9,593 nucleotides of DNA from an uncultured Oscillospiraceae bacterium (GCA_945876665.1 CAMCPC010000029.1:1-9593); one strand, 5' to 3'; positions 1 to 6,765 are shown, numbered from the stretch's first letter. A program made the numbers and translations. The notes: a model not told the origin generated them from the sequence alone.

Positions 1-585
1 TGGATTGTAGTAATATATAGCTCCGCCTGTGGGGTCCCAGCCGTTTAAGGCATCACGCGCTGCATTGAAGCATGAGCTTTCAATAGCCTTGTTAATCTGT
101 CCGTCGTCAACCGCCGTAAACGCGCCGGGCTGATATACAACGCCGGCTATGGTGTTGGGGAACGATGAATGTCTGACGCGGTTTAATACAACCGCTCCGA
201 CCGCAACCTGTCCCTCATAGCTTTCGCCGCGTGCTTCGCCGTTTATAACCATTGCCAGAAGCGTAACGTCATTGCTTGAGGACGTGCCCTGTCCTGTGGG
301 CAGACCGATTTTTGCAAGAGTTGCAGGTCCTGCAATTCCGTCCGCCGTAAGACCGTTTTTGCGCTGAAACTCCTTGACGGCATTGGCTGTGCGCCAACCG
401 TATATTCCGTCGACGCTCCAGCTGTAGTATCCCCAGTTCTTAAGACGCGTCTGGATGTTTGTTACCTCCTGTCCGCGCGAACCGATTTTGGAAAGCGCGA
501 ATGCGGTGCTTTCTGTAAACACACAGCATATAATGAATGATAATATAATTGCAGATATTCGTTTAATAATAGATATATTTTTCAT
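1..585 (-). CDS. sleB: Spore cortex-lytic enzyme SleB (partial, C-terminus beyond window)
   Basis: My reading of the minus strand gives 195 codons from ATG 583-585 to the window edge, with no stop. Residues about 7-30 are a hydrophobic signal peptide. Residues about 33-95 are a peptidoglycan-binding repeat (IGSRGQEVTNIQTRL, VDGIYGWRTANAVKEFQ, NGLTADGIAGPATL). From about residue 106 the cell wall hydrolase (Hydrolase_2/SleB) domain begins with NGEARGESYEGQVAVGAVVL; E117 is at the position of the family's catalytic glutamate. SleB enzymes are germination lytic transglycosylases that degrade muramic-lactam-containing cortex peptidoglycan in spores. Order of domains and motif agree closely with SleB, which points to a spore former. 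GGAAAGGA lies just upstream as ribosome binding site. The gene follows comF by 56 bp with no visible terminator, so read-through is possible. A non-sporulation SleB-like amidase/lysozyme paralogue remains possible. Confidence 0.88.
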   Translation of the reverse strand, partial: MKNISIIKRISAIILSFIICCVFTESTAFALSKIGSRGQEVTNIQTRLKNWGYYSWSVDGIYGWRTANAVKEFQRKNGLTADGIAGPATLAKIGLPTGQGTSSSNDVTLLAMVINGEARGESYEGQVAVGAVVLNRVRHSSFPNTIAGVVYQPGAFTAVDDGQINKAIESSCFNAARDALNGWDPTGGAIYYYNP

Positions 586-641
586 AAGGCATCCTTTCCT
601 TTTGATGTAAGATATATCTATTTTTAACGGATATTTGCTGT

Positions 642-1310
642 TTAATACGTGATAATCGGCAATTTTTCAACTACATGAATTGCAAGCGTAAGCGCGCAGA
701 TGTTTTGTGCGCCTGCATCTTCAAGCGCCGAAGCGCAGAATTGCAATGTGTTGCCCGTAGTGCATATGTCATCGAAAAGAAGTATTTTCTTACCCGATAA
801 ATCTGTTTTACAATCAAATGCGTCTTTTACATTCAGCACTCTGTCAATTCTTTTGAGTGAGCTTTGTCTTTTTGTCGCGCGTATGCGGAATAACATATCG
901 GTACGCATTGGGATTGAGAGATATTCCGACACGTGCACCGCAAGCAGTTCCGCCTGATTGTATCCGCGCTCCTTAATACGGCTTTCGTGCAGAGGGACGG
1001 GAATGATATAATCAAATTCGTCCCATATGCTGTACGAGTCCAGATATTCCTTCATCATATCGGCAAGCAGCGGTGCATACGCCCAATGGTTTTTGAATTT
1101 GAAATCCAGTATCGCCTGACGCAGGCTGCCTGTGTATTCAAACGGTGACATTATGTATGAGATACTGGGTGTGCCGTTATAGGGCAGAGAAAGCGAGGTT
1201 TTGTCGATATTGTTTAAACAATCGTGACATATACCAATTTTGCCGCTCAGCATATGCGCGGTTTCGATATATTTGCGTTCGTTACATAATACGCATACGT
1301 ATTTTTTCAT
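642..1310 (-). CDS. comF: ComF family phosphoribosyltransferase
   Basis: A 222-residue protein, the usual ComF length. I start it at ATG 1308-1310 rather than at upstream in-frame ATGs, because the 50 extra residues would overlap the preceding gene and precede the zinc-binding N-terminus. C6-x2-C9 and C28-x2-C31 form a predicted zinc finger. Residues about 100-125 (DYIIPVPLHESRIKERGYNQ) and the PRPP loop ILLFDDICTTGNT at 176-188 mark a type I phosphoribosyltransferase fold. ComF is needed for DNA uptake in naturally competent bacteria, where it is thought to act in the cytoplasm with the import machinery. Many non-competent Firmicutes also keep it, and its substrate is not settled. The start lies one base after the stop of the upstream zinc-ribbon gene, with only a weak ribosome binding site, so translation is probably coupled. 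No other competence gene is visible here. Confidence 0.9.
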   Translation of the reverse strand: MKKYVCVLCNERKYIETAHMLSGKIGICHDCLNNIDKTSLSLPYNGTPSISYIMSPFEYTGSLRQAILDFKFKNHWAYAPLLADMMKEYLDSYSIWDEFDYIIPVPLHESRIKERGYNQAELLAVHVSEYLSIPMRTDMLFRIRATKRQSSLKRIDRVLNVKDAFDCKTDLSGKKILLFDDICTTGNTLQFCASALEDAGAQNICALTLAIHVVEKLPIITY

Positions 1311-1311
1311 T

Positions 1312-1557
1312 TTACCACTTTTTCTTCGGACATTTACCGTCAGAAAGGCGCGCGCGTACCTGCATAACGCAGCCGCAATGTGCGCAGGTTGAGCCGTACA
1401 TAAGGCTTTCGCATTCCATGCACGTATCAAACCTTGCCTTGTACGTATCTTCATCGGCAAGGCGTATGCCTTTCATTGAGGTAACTTCGTCTATCATCTT
1501 TTGTATATCGTTTTCGGAAAGTACGGTTTTCATTCCGCACCTTTTGCATTTTGCCAT
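1312..1557 (-). CDS. Small eight-cysteine zinc-ribbon protein (DUF6171-like)
   Basis: An 81-residue protein of unknown function. It has C4-x2-C7 near the N-terminus, C46-x2-C49, C58-x2-C61-x-C63 and C76, enough for two zinc sites. The pattern Y-x-ARFDTCMECE, then CAHCGC, then V-x-ARL and a late CP near the C-terminus fits my memory of the DUF6171 family; I could not run a profile search. The stop of the arabinofuranosidase gene and this start share bases (TAATG). The next gene, comF, starts one base after this stop. I see no clear ribosome binding site, so expression probably depends on coupling. The tight packing argues that this is a real gene even though it is short. No signal peptide or membrane segment is seen, so it is probably cytoplasmic. 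A role as a metal-binding or nucleic-acid-binding accessory is only a guess. Confidence 0.75.
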   Translation of the reverse strand: MAKCKRCGMKTVLSENDIQKMIDEVTSMKGIRLADEDTYKARFDTCMECESLMYGSTCAHCGCVMQVRARLSDGKCPKKKW

Positions 1558-3020
1558 TATTTTAATGTGATTACTGCGGCGCTCATTTTCGGCAGCTTTA
1601 ATGTAAGAGTGCCGCCGTTAAGTGTGACGTCAAGCTTTTTGGGCTTGACTGTTTCGGGAGCGTCAAATGTGTTGCAGTCGTTCATGTTCTTAGAAGTAAG
1701 AATTTCAGCCTGTGCAGAGGTGAAATCCCTGTCACGCAATGCGATTTCAATATCCTCGTCGCTGTCAAGGCTTACGTTGCACATGGAAATTGTGACTGCG
1801 CCGTTCTTTTCAGATGCGGAAACGCTTATTTTCGGAACCTTAACTCCGTCAACGTCTATTTCGCCGCCATTGTAGTCGATGTCAAGCTTTTCGCCGTCCA
1901 TATGTCCTTTCATCATTCTGAATAGGTGATACGTGGGTGTAAGCACCATTTTTTCGCCCTCGGTCAGAATCATAGACTGAAGCACGTTTACCATCTGTGC
2001 GATATTTGCCATTTTCACACGCTTGTTATGATTGTGGAAAATATGCAGGATAAGCATACCGCTTATCACGTCGCGCATAGTGTTCTGCTGATACAGAAAT
2101 CCCGGATTTGTACCCGGTTCAACGTTAAACCAGTTACCCCATTCGTCAACGATAAGATCAATTTTATTTTCAGGGTCGTATCTGTCCATAATTGCCTCGT
2201 GCAGACAGATGTTTTTTTCCATTCTTTGTGCGTCTGCCATAAGGCTGTACCAACCGTCCTTGTCAAACTGAGTTGCGCTGCCCTTGTTGTCCCAATTGTG
2301 TTCAAATGTATAATTATGAAGAGAAATACCATTTGTCGCATGACTGATATTTTTCATAAGGACTTCTGTCCAGTTTGCATCATCGCTGTTAGGACCGCCC
2401 GCGATTTTGTAGATTGGTTCTTCGCCGTAGTTTCTTATGAATGTGGCGTATCTTCTGTATTGGTCTGCGTAAAATTCGGCGCGCATATTTCCGCCGCAGC
2501 CCCAGTTTTCGTTGCCGACACCGAAGAATTTCAGCTTCCACGGCTCTTTTCTGCCGTTTGCGCGGCGCTCATTTGCAAGAGGGGAGTCGCCGTCAAAGGT
2601 CATGTACTCAACCCAGTCGCGCATCTCCTGAACCGTTCCGCTGCCCACGTTTCCGCATATGTACGGCTCTGTGCCAAGCTGTTCGCACAGCTCAAAAAAT
2701 TCGTGAGTGCCGAAGTGGTTGTTTTCAACAACGCCGCCCCAGTTTGTGTTTACCATGTACGGACGCTTTGATTTGTCGCCGATACCGTCGCGCCAGTGGT
2801 AGTCGTCCGCAAAGCAGCCGCCCGGCCAGCGCAGTACAGGGATTTCAAGCTCCCTGAGGGCGTTTACCACGTCGGTACGCATACCGTTTTTGTTTGGTAT
2901 GCTTTCATCTTCAACGTACAATCCCTCGTATATACATCTTCCAAGATGCTCAGCAAATTGTCCGTAAATGTATTTGCTTATTTTGCCTTGTTTTCTTGAT
3001 GAGTTTAATGCAGCTTTCAT
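1557..3020 (-). CDS. abfA: GH51 alpha-L-arabinofuranosidase
   Basis: A 487-residue protein without a signal peptide, so an intracellular enzyme. It should release terminal alpha-L-arabinofuranose from arabino-oligosaccharides derived from arabinan or arabinoxylan. The N-terminal (beta/alpha)8 barrel carries [13 protein letters not shown] at about 64-76, the acid/base glutamate E171 in GVGNENWG, and the nucleophile E293 in [10 protein letters not shown]. These positions and the total length are close to characterised GH51 enzymes of about 500 residues. The C-terminal part (about 390-487) is beta-rich, as expected for the family's jelly-roll-like domain. The ATG at 3018-3020 has a GAAAGGAAAG ribosome binding site at a good distance and a near-consensus promoter upstream. 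It is the first gene of a coupled group with the zinc-ribbon gene and comF. No transport or other sugar gene lies beside it here. Confidence 0.95.
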   Translation of the reverse strand: MKAALNSSRKQGKISKYIYGQFAEHLGRCIYEGLYVEDESIPNKNGMRTDVVNALRELEIPVLRWPGGCFADDYHWRDGIGDKSKRPYMVNTNWGGVVENNHFGTHEFFELCEQLGTEPYICGNVGSGTVQEMRDWVEYMTFDGDSPLANERRANGRKEPWKLKFFGVGNENWGCGGNMRAEFYADQYRRYATFIRNYGEEPIYKIAGGPNSDDANWTEVLMKNISHATNGISLHNYTFEHNWDNKGSATQFDKDGWYSLMADAQRMEKNICLHEAIMDRYDPENKIDLIVDEWGNWFNVEPGTNPGFLYQQNTMRDVISGMLILHIFHNHNKRVKMANIAQMVNVLQSMILTEGEKMVLTPTYHLFRMMKGHMDGEKLDIDYNGGEIDVDGVKVPKISVSASEKNGAVTISMCNVSLDSDEDIEIALRDRDFTSAQAEILTSKNMNDCNTFDAPETVKPKKLDVTLNGGTLTLKLPKMSAAVITLK

Positions 3021-3025
3021 CTTAA

Positions 3026-3035
3026 CTTTCCTTTC
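3026..3035 (-). promoter_or_regulatory. Ribosome binding site of abfA
   Basis: On the minus strand this reads GAAAGGAAAG and ends five bases before the ATG, which supports the start chosen for the arabinofuranosidase. Confidence 0.75.
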
Positions 3036-3050
3036 GTGTTATAATAAATG

Positions 3051-3079
3051 ATTATACTATGATTGGTATTTTTTTTCAA
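3051..3079 (-). promoter_or_regulatory. Sigma-A promoter of the abfA-zinc ribbon-comF group
   Basis: On the minus strand, TTGAAA (3074-3079) and a perfect TATAAT (3051-3056) are separated by 17 bases. The start of transcription would be near 3044, about 24 bases before the abfA ATG. It lies back to back with the folate operon promoter, with about 40 bp between the two -35 boxes. I see no convincing operator for an arabinose repressor in this AT-rich stretch. Confidence 0.8.
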
Positions 3080-3118
3080 TATAAAATCAAAATATTATTG
3101 TAAATTGTGATTTGTATA

Positions 3119-3147
3119 TTGCAAAAAAAGGGATACAGGTGTATAAT
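3119..3147 (+). promoter_or_regulatory. Sigma-A promoter of the folate operon
   Basis: TTGCAA (3119-3124) and a perfect TATAAT (3142-3147) are 17 bases apart. Transcription would begin near 3154, just before the aptamer, so the whole riboswitch and terminator would be transcribed ahead of folC. Confidence 0.78.
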
Positions 3148-3159
3148 GATATTTACAAT

Positions 3160-3268
3160 CAAACAACAGAGTAGGTCTGTGTGCGTAAAGTGCGGAGTGA
3201 ACGGGGAGTTGTCGCTCTGACGAAAAGCGGTGACGCTTGCGGTACACGGACTGCATCCCGCTGATTTG
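3160..3268 (+). ncRNA. Tetrahydrofolate (THF) riboswitch aptamer
   Basis: The stretch resembles the class I THF riboswitch consensus that I remember: AGAGTAGG at the 5' side, GCGTAAAGTG, GTGAACGGGGAGTTGTC, ACGAA and a closing GCATCCCGCT. Pairing agrees. P1 is CAG (3167-3169) with CTG (3261-3263), extended by CAAA (3160-3163 or close) with TTTG. P2 is GTCTGTGT (3175-3182) with ACACGGAC (3244-3251), eight pairs with one G-U. P3 is CGGAGTG (3193-3199) with CGCTCTG (3213-3219). A small hairpin AAGCG-GTGA-CGCTT (3225-3238) has a GNRA loop. The loop bases CGGG (3202-3205) can pair with CCCG (3257-3260) to make the family's pseudoknot. It sits between the folate promoter and an intrinsic terminator, directly ahead of folC. 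It should therefore sense reduced folate and lower expression of the operon. Confidence 0.88.
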
Positions 3269-3282
3269 CAATACAGGAATAC

Positions 3283-3327
3283 AAGCTCTCTTGTTTTGCC
3301 GGCCGGCATGACATGAGAGCTTTTTTT
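3283..3327 (+). terminator. Riboswitch-controlled intrinsic terminator
   Basis: An 18-nt arm (3283-3300) pairs with 3305-3322 around a GGCC loop. The base AAGCTCTC/GAGAGCTT is perfect, the top GCC/GGC is perfect, and two T-T mismatches and one G-U lie between. Seven T residues (3321-3327) follow the stem. A rival pairing is visible: AACA and AGAG at 3162-3171, in the 5' flank of the aptamer, can pair with CTCTTGTT (3288-3295) in the terminator's first arm, leaving a two-base bulge. This could act as an antiterminator when ligand is absent; that is inference. Confidence 0.85.
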
Positions 3328-3354
3328 GACGGGATAGGCTTTGGCTGAAAGGAT

Positions 3355-3606
3355 ATGAGCATTGATATGGATTATGATGAAGCGCGTAATTATATAAAAA
3401 AGGCGGCAGAGTACGGAATAGTGCCCGGACTTGCCAATATAACGGAGCTGTGCAATTCTCTCGGAAATCCGCAGGAGGATTTGAAAATCATTCATATTGC
3501 CGGCACAAACGGTAAGGGAAGTACAGGGGCGTTTATCGAAGCGACTCTGACAGATGCCGGACTTAAAACGGGGCGGCTTGTTTCGCCTGCGGTGTTTGAA
3601 TATTGA
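3355..3606 (+). CDS. folC: FolC N-terminal fragment, ended by in-frame TGA
   Basis: 83 codons hold the N-terminus of folylpolyglutamate/dihydrofolate synthase, with the ATP-binding P-loop GTNGKGS at residues 50-56 and the conserved SPAVFEY at the end. The stop is TGA 3604-3606. The same reading frame continues past it with the expected FolC sequence, so this is one half of an interrupted gene rather than a separate protein. The fragment lacks the Mg- and substrate-binding parts and should not be active alone. The start is uncertain. ATG 3355 lies only one base after AAAGGA. The in-frame ATG 3367 gives the start MDYDEA, like the family's typical beginning, but is 13 bases away. It is the first gene after the THF riboswitch. 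The TGA may be a real nonsense mutation, a recoded codon or a sequence error. Confidence 0.8.
   Translation: MSIDMDYDEARNYIKKAAEYGIVPGLANITELCNSLGNPQEDLKIIHIAGTNGKGSTGAFIEATLTDAGLKTGRLVSPAVFEY
3604..3606 (+). other. In-frame TGA interrupting folC
   Basis: TGA stands at codon 84 counted from ATG 3355. The following in-frame codons read A-Q-F-W-I-T-G-R, which lines up without gaps with the FolC segment R-E-x-I-x-x-N-G-R that I know from clostridial homologues. The TGA falls on the usual arginine, so a single C-to-T change in CGA would explain it. TGA is also the normal stop of folP here, so general TGA reassignment is unlikely. Confidence 0.75.
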
Positions 3607-3633
3607 GCGCAATTCTGGATAACCGGCAGGATT

Positions 3634-5046
3634 ATGAGTGGACTGCAATACGCATACTATATAAGCCGTATAAGAGAAATTGCGGACAAAATGACACCGC
3701 ACCCTACGCCGTTTGAAATGGAAACAGCGGCAGCTTTTGCGTACTTTCGAGATGAAAAATGCGATATAGTTCTGATAGAGGCAGGCATGGGCGGCGGTAT
3801 GGACGCAACCAACGTAATATCAAAAAGTGTTGTATCGGTTATTACGCCTATAAGCATGGATCATATGAGGTTTCTTGGGAATACAATAGAGGACATAGCC
3901 GAGGCAAAGGCGGGTATTATAAAGGAAAACGGGCTTGTCGTTTCAGCGCGTCAGGAAAAGGCAGTAATGGAAGTGATAGAGAGAAAATGCCGTGAAAAAA
4001 ATGCGGAGCTGATTGTGTGCAATGACGAGGAGGAATACGAAATATCCCTTGACGGTGAATATCAGCGTCAAAATGCGAGTCTTGCGGCGGCTGTGTGCAG
4101 ACAGCTGACGGATTTTGGCATTAAGGAAAATAATATTGAAAACGGCTTGAAAAATACCGTCTGGCATGGGCGTTTTGAAAGAATTTGTGACGAGCCTGTT
4201 TTTATTATAGACGGCGCGCATAATATTGACGGTGCGAAACGACTTCATGAGAGTATTGAAAAGTATTACAGCGGAAGAAAAATTGTTTATATAATGGGTG
4301 TATTGCGTGACAAGGAGTACAAAAAAATAGCGGAAATAACGGCTCCGTCGGCGGAGTATATTTATACGATTACACCTGATAATCCGCGGGGTCTTGATAA
4401 TGCGGAGCTTGCGGAAACAGTGCGTGAATATAATCGGAATGTAAGCGCGGTGAGCATGGATACAGCATTGAAATGCTGTATAGGAAGAAATGACGCAGTG
4501 ATTGTTGCATTTGGTTCGCTGTCATTTTTGGGAGAGCTTAAGGAAAAAGCGGATAATATGCTTTGTATGCGCAAATGCAGCCGTATTTTAAGGAATGAAA
4601 AGTATCTTAAAATACTGTCGCAGACAGAGGAAGCGGAAAAAGATAGAATATACTGCAATCACGGTATCAATCATCTTATGGACGTGGCAAGGGCGGCATA
4701 TATAATAAATCTTGAAAATAAGCTTGATATCCGTAAGGAGCTTATATACGGTGCGGCGCTTATGCATGATATCGGCAGATATGCGCAGTATACGGAGGGG
4801 ATTCATCATCATAAGGCGGGCGCTGAAATTGCGGAGGAAATTCTTCCTGAATGCGGCTTCACCGCAGATGAAACAAAGCAGATTGCAGATGCTGTGAAAT
4901 GCCACAGAAAAAATTCCGGTAGGATAAAAACTCTCAGTGATGTTATAGCGGCGGCAGACAAGCAGACACGTATGTGTATGGTATGCGGTGCGGCGGATAC
5001 CTGCAAATGGAGCGATGACGAGAAAAACATGGATATAGTGATATAG
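3634..5046 (+). CDS. folC: FolC remainder fused to an HD-domain phosphohydrolase
   Basis: Open for 470 codons from ATG 3634, in the same frame as the upstream fragment. Reading resumes 27 bases earlier, directly after TGA 3604-3606. Residues 1-308 (from 3634) are the rest of FolC: HPTPFEMETAAAF at 23-35, LIEAGMGG at 47-54, HGRFE at 178-182 and DGAHN at 193-197, ending at FGSLSFLGELK. FolC adds glutamate to dihydropteroate or folates using ATP. From about residue 309 a second domain follows without a stop. It has H343/H347, H378-D379 in LMHDIG, HHH at 391-393 and D442, the metal ligands of an HD phosphohydrolase, then a Cys cluster (CMVCGAADTCKW). In related Clostridia I recall this HD protein as a separate gene beside folP. 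A small AGGA precedes ATG 3634 closely, so reinitiation there would be weak. The stop TAG overlaps the folP ribosome binding site. Confidence 0.82.
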   Translation: MSGLQYAYYISRIREIADKMTPHPTPFEMETAAAFAYFRDEKCDIVLIEAGMGGGMDATNVISKSVVSVITPISMDHMRFLGNTIEDIAEAKAGIIKENGLVVSARQEKAVMEVIERKCREKNAELIVCNDEEEYEISLDGEYQRQNASLAAAVCRQLTDFGIKENNIENGLKNTVWHGRFERICDEPVFIIDGAHNIDGAKRLHESIEKYYSGRKIVYIMGVLRDKEYKKIAEITAPSAEYIYTITPDNPRGLDNAELAETVREYNRNVSAVSMDTALKCCIGRNDAVIVAFGSLSFLGELKEKADNMLCMRKCSRILRNEKYLKILSQTEEAEKDRIYCNHGINHLMDVARAAYIINLENKLDIRKELIYGAALMHDIGRYAQYTEGIHHHKAGAEIAEEILPECGFTADETKQIADAVKCHRKNSGRIKTLSDVIAAADKQTRMCMVCGAADTCKWSDDEKNMDIVI

Positions 5047-5050
5047 GAGG
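5045..5050 (+). promoter_or_regulatory. Ribosome binding site of folP
   Basis: A perfect AGGAGG lies nine bases before ATG 5060 and six before TTG 5057. It supports ATG 5060 as the start. It overlaps the TAG stop of the preceding gene, so folP translation may be coupled to it. Confidence 0.8.
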
Positions 5051-5059
5051 AAATCATTG

Positions 5060-5875
5060 ATGTTTATAGGAAACAGAGAATTTGGGAAACATACATATGT
5101 AATGGGTATACTTAATGTGACGCCCGATTCTTTTTCGGACGGAGGCAGGTTCAATGATATTGACAGAGCCTTAAAGCATACAGAGGAGCTTGTAAATGAC
5201 GGTGCTGATATAATTGATGTGGGAGGAGAATCCACACGCCCTAATTATACGCAGATAAGCGACAGTGAGGAAATAGAGAGAGTTGTTCCCGTGATTGAGA
5301 AAATAAAACAGAATTTTGATATTCCCGTATCAATAGACACATATAAAAGCGCGGTGGCGTCAGCGGCTGTTTCGGCAGGTGCGGACATGATAAACGACAT
5401 ATGGGGTCTGAAGTATGACGGGAATATGGCAAAGGTGATAAGCGAAAGCGGCGCGGCATGCTGTCTTATGCACAACAGGAAAAACGCGCAGTATAATTCC
5501 TTTGTAGACGATGTGCTGAATGATTTGCGTGAATCGGTTGAAATTGCAAAAAGGGCAGGCATACAGAAGGATAAAATAGTTCTTGATCCGGGTATAGGCT
5601 TTGCGAAATCATATAAGGAAAATCTGATAATGACAAACAATCTTGAGCGTATGAATGAAATAGGCTATCCTGTTCTTCTGGGTACATCAAGAAAGTCCAT
5701 GATTGGTCTGACGCTGGATTTGCCGTCAGATCAGCGTCTGGAGGGGACTATTGCAACAACGGTTATGGCTGTTATAAAGGGATGTATGTTTGTGCGCGTG
5801 CATGATGTGCTTGAAAACAAGCGCGCGATTATGATGACAGAGGCAATAATAAACAGTAGTAAAGGAAATTGGTGA
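5060..5875 (+). CDS. folP: Dihydropteroate synthase
   Basis: A 271-residue TIM-barrel enzyme of normal length. It joins 6-hydroxymethyl-dihydropterin pyrophosphate to p-aminobenzoate to give dihydropteroate and is the sulfonamide target. All family motifs are present: MGILNVTPDSFSDGG (15-29), DVGGESTRP (53-61), SIDTYK (91-96), ND-x-WG (112-116), MHNR (137-140), LDPGIGFAKS (175-184), LLGTSRKSMIG (206-216), RLEGTIAT (226-233) and VRVHDV (245-250). The arginine and histidine of the last motif are the usual substrate contacts. I chose ATG 5060 over the adjacent TTG 5057 because of its spacing from AGGAGG. The gene lies 13 bases after the folC-HD gene, and its TGA overlaps the start of folBK. The operon therefore places FolP between FolK and FolC functionally, under the upstream riboswitch. 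Confidence 0.96.
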   Translation: MFIGNREFGKHTYVMGILNVTPDSFSDGGRFNDIDRALKHTEELVNDGADIIDVGGESTRPNYTQISDSEEIERVVPVIEKIKQNFDIPVSIDTYKSAVASAAVSAGADMINDIWGLKYDGNMAKVISESGAACCLMHNRKNAQYNSFVDDVLNDLRESVEIAKRAGIQKDKIVLDPGIGFAKSYKENLIMTNNLERMNEIGYPVLLGTSRKSMIGLTLDLPSDQRLEGTIATTVMAVIKGCMFVRVHDVLENKRAIMMTEAIINSSKGNW

Positions 5876-6696
5876 TTGGCGTGGATAAAATAATAATTGA
5901 CTCTCTGGAGATTTTTGCGAATCATGGCGTGCTTAAAGAGGAAAATGTACTTGGGCAGAAATTTGTTATAGATGCTGTCCTTTTTTGTGACACACGACGC
6001 GCGGGAATAACGGATAATATTGAAAATTCAGTGAATTATGCCGAGGTCTGCAAATTGATAGAACGTGAGATGCAGAGCAGCACATTTAATCTGATTGAAG
6101 CGGCGGCGGAGAGGATAGCGGAGCAGATACTGCTTGAATATGAGGCGGTAAGAGAGGTTACGGTCACAGTGAAAAAACCATGGGCGCCGATTCAGATGAG
6201 CGTTGATACGGTCAAGGTGGAAATTACAAGAAAATGGCATAAGGCATATATTGCATTAGGCTCAAATATGGGAGATATACACCGTCATCTTGATGATGCT
6301 GTAAAGGAAATTGATGCGGATAAACGGTGTAGGGTAAAAAAGGTGTCTGACTTTATAATGACAAAGCCTGTGGGCGGCGTTGAGCAGGACGATTTTCTGA
6401 ACGGATGTATTGAGGCGGAAACGCTGTATACACCGCATGAGCTTCTTGAATTTCTCCATACGATAGAAGCGGCGCATGAACGCACGCGAAATATTCACTG
6501 GGGACCGAGAACACTGGATTTGGATATTATCCTGTATGACGATATTATCCTGTATGACGAGGAGCTGATAATACCCCACCCCGAAGCAGTGAATAGGGAA
6601 TTTGTCTTAAAACCGCTATGTCAGATTGCTCCGTACGCAATTCATCCGGTGAAAGGAGTTTGTGTAAATCAGCTTTTACAGGATATTTGTCAATAA
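5872..6696 (+). CDS. folBK: FolB-FolK fusion: dihydroneopterin aldolase / HPPK
   Basis: A 274-residue bifunctional protein. Residues 1-121 are dihydroneopterin aldolase (HGVLKEENVLGQKF at 18-31, NYAEVCKLIE at 55-64, LIEAAAERIA at 74-83, KKPWAPI at 101-107), which cleaves dihydroneopterin to hydroxymethyl-dihydropterin. Residues 124-274 are hydroxymethyl-dihydropterin pyrophosphokinase (AYIALGSNMGD at 125-135, GPRTLDLDII at 211-220, IIPHPEAV at 233-240), making the substrate of FolP. Such fusions are common in Firmicutes. I start at GTG 5872, which overlaps the folP stop as GTGA and is five bases after AAAGGA. TTG 5869 and GTG 5881 are alternatives. The kinase contains a perfect 18-bp tandem repeat but keeps the family's spacing. 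No clear terminator follows. Confidence 0.94.
   Translation: MIGVDKIIIDSLEIFANHGVLKEENVLGQKFVIDAVLFCDTRRAGITDNIENSVNYAEVCKLIEREMQSSTFNLIEAAAERIAEQILLEYEAVREVTVTVKKPWAPIQMSVDTVKVEITRKWHKAYIALGSNMGDIHRHLDDAVKEIDADKRCRVKKVSDFIMTKPVGGVEQDDFLNGCIEAETLYTPHELLEFLHTIEAAHERTRNIHWGPRTLDLDIILYDDIILYDEELIIPHPEAVNREFVLKPLCQIAPYAIHPVKGVCVNQLLQDICQ
6523..6558 (+). repeat. 18-bp perfect tandem repeat inside folK
   Basis: GATATTATCCTGTATGAC at 6523-6540 is repeated exactly at 6541-6558, encoding DIILYD twice. Counting from DLD to the conserved PH gives 21 residues, the same as in E. coli FolK, so the repeat does not lengthen the protein. Confidence 0.9.
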
Positions 6697-6765
6697 ACTA
6701 CAGGAAAAAAGAAAAATGTACAAAATATAATCATTCTTTTTACGGAAAATAATAAGATATGTCAC

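Noticed and set aside
586..660. A sporulation sigma-G promoter before sleB
   Set aside because: A CGTATTA box at 643-649 on the minus strand resembles a sigma-G -10, but no matching -35 box lies at the right spacing, so I do not call it.
1311..1460. N-terminal extension of ComF from upstream in-frame ATGs
   Set aside because: It would overlap the zinc-ribbon gene, and its residues do not look like ComF. The family's start at the zinc finger agrees with ATG 1308-1310.
1926..2771. Long plus-strand open frame of 281 codons opposite abfA
   Set aside because: It is the complement of a highly conserved GH51 gene, has no ribosome binding site and resembles no known protein; a shadow of codon bias.
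3077..3100. CAATA...TATTG inverted repeat overlapping the abfA -35 box as a possible sugar-repressor operator
   Set aside because: The arms are only 5 bp in very AT-rich DNA and do not resemble a known arabinose repressor site.
3604..3606. Selenocysteine or genome-wide TGA reassignment
   Set aside because: The site is an arginine in homologues, not cysteine; no SECIS-like hairpin stands out; TGG is used for tryptophan and TGA ends folP normally.
3601..3640. A frameshift in folC
   Set aside because: Both parts are in the same frame (start positions 3355 and 3634 differ by a multiple of three), and the intervening codons align without gaps, so a nonsense codon is the better explanation.
3076..3702. 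Minus-strand open frame of 208 codons over the riboswitch and folC start
   Set aside because: It runs through the THF aptamer, the terminator and the conserved folC N-terminus on the other strand, and its composition is not protein-like.
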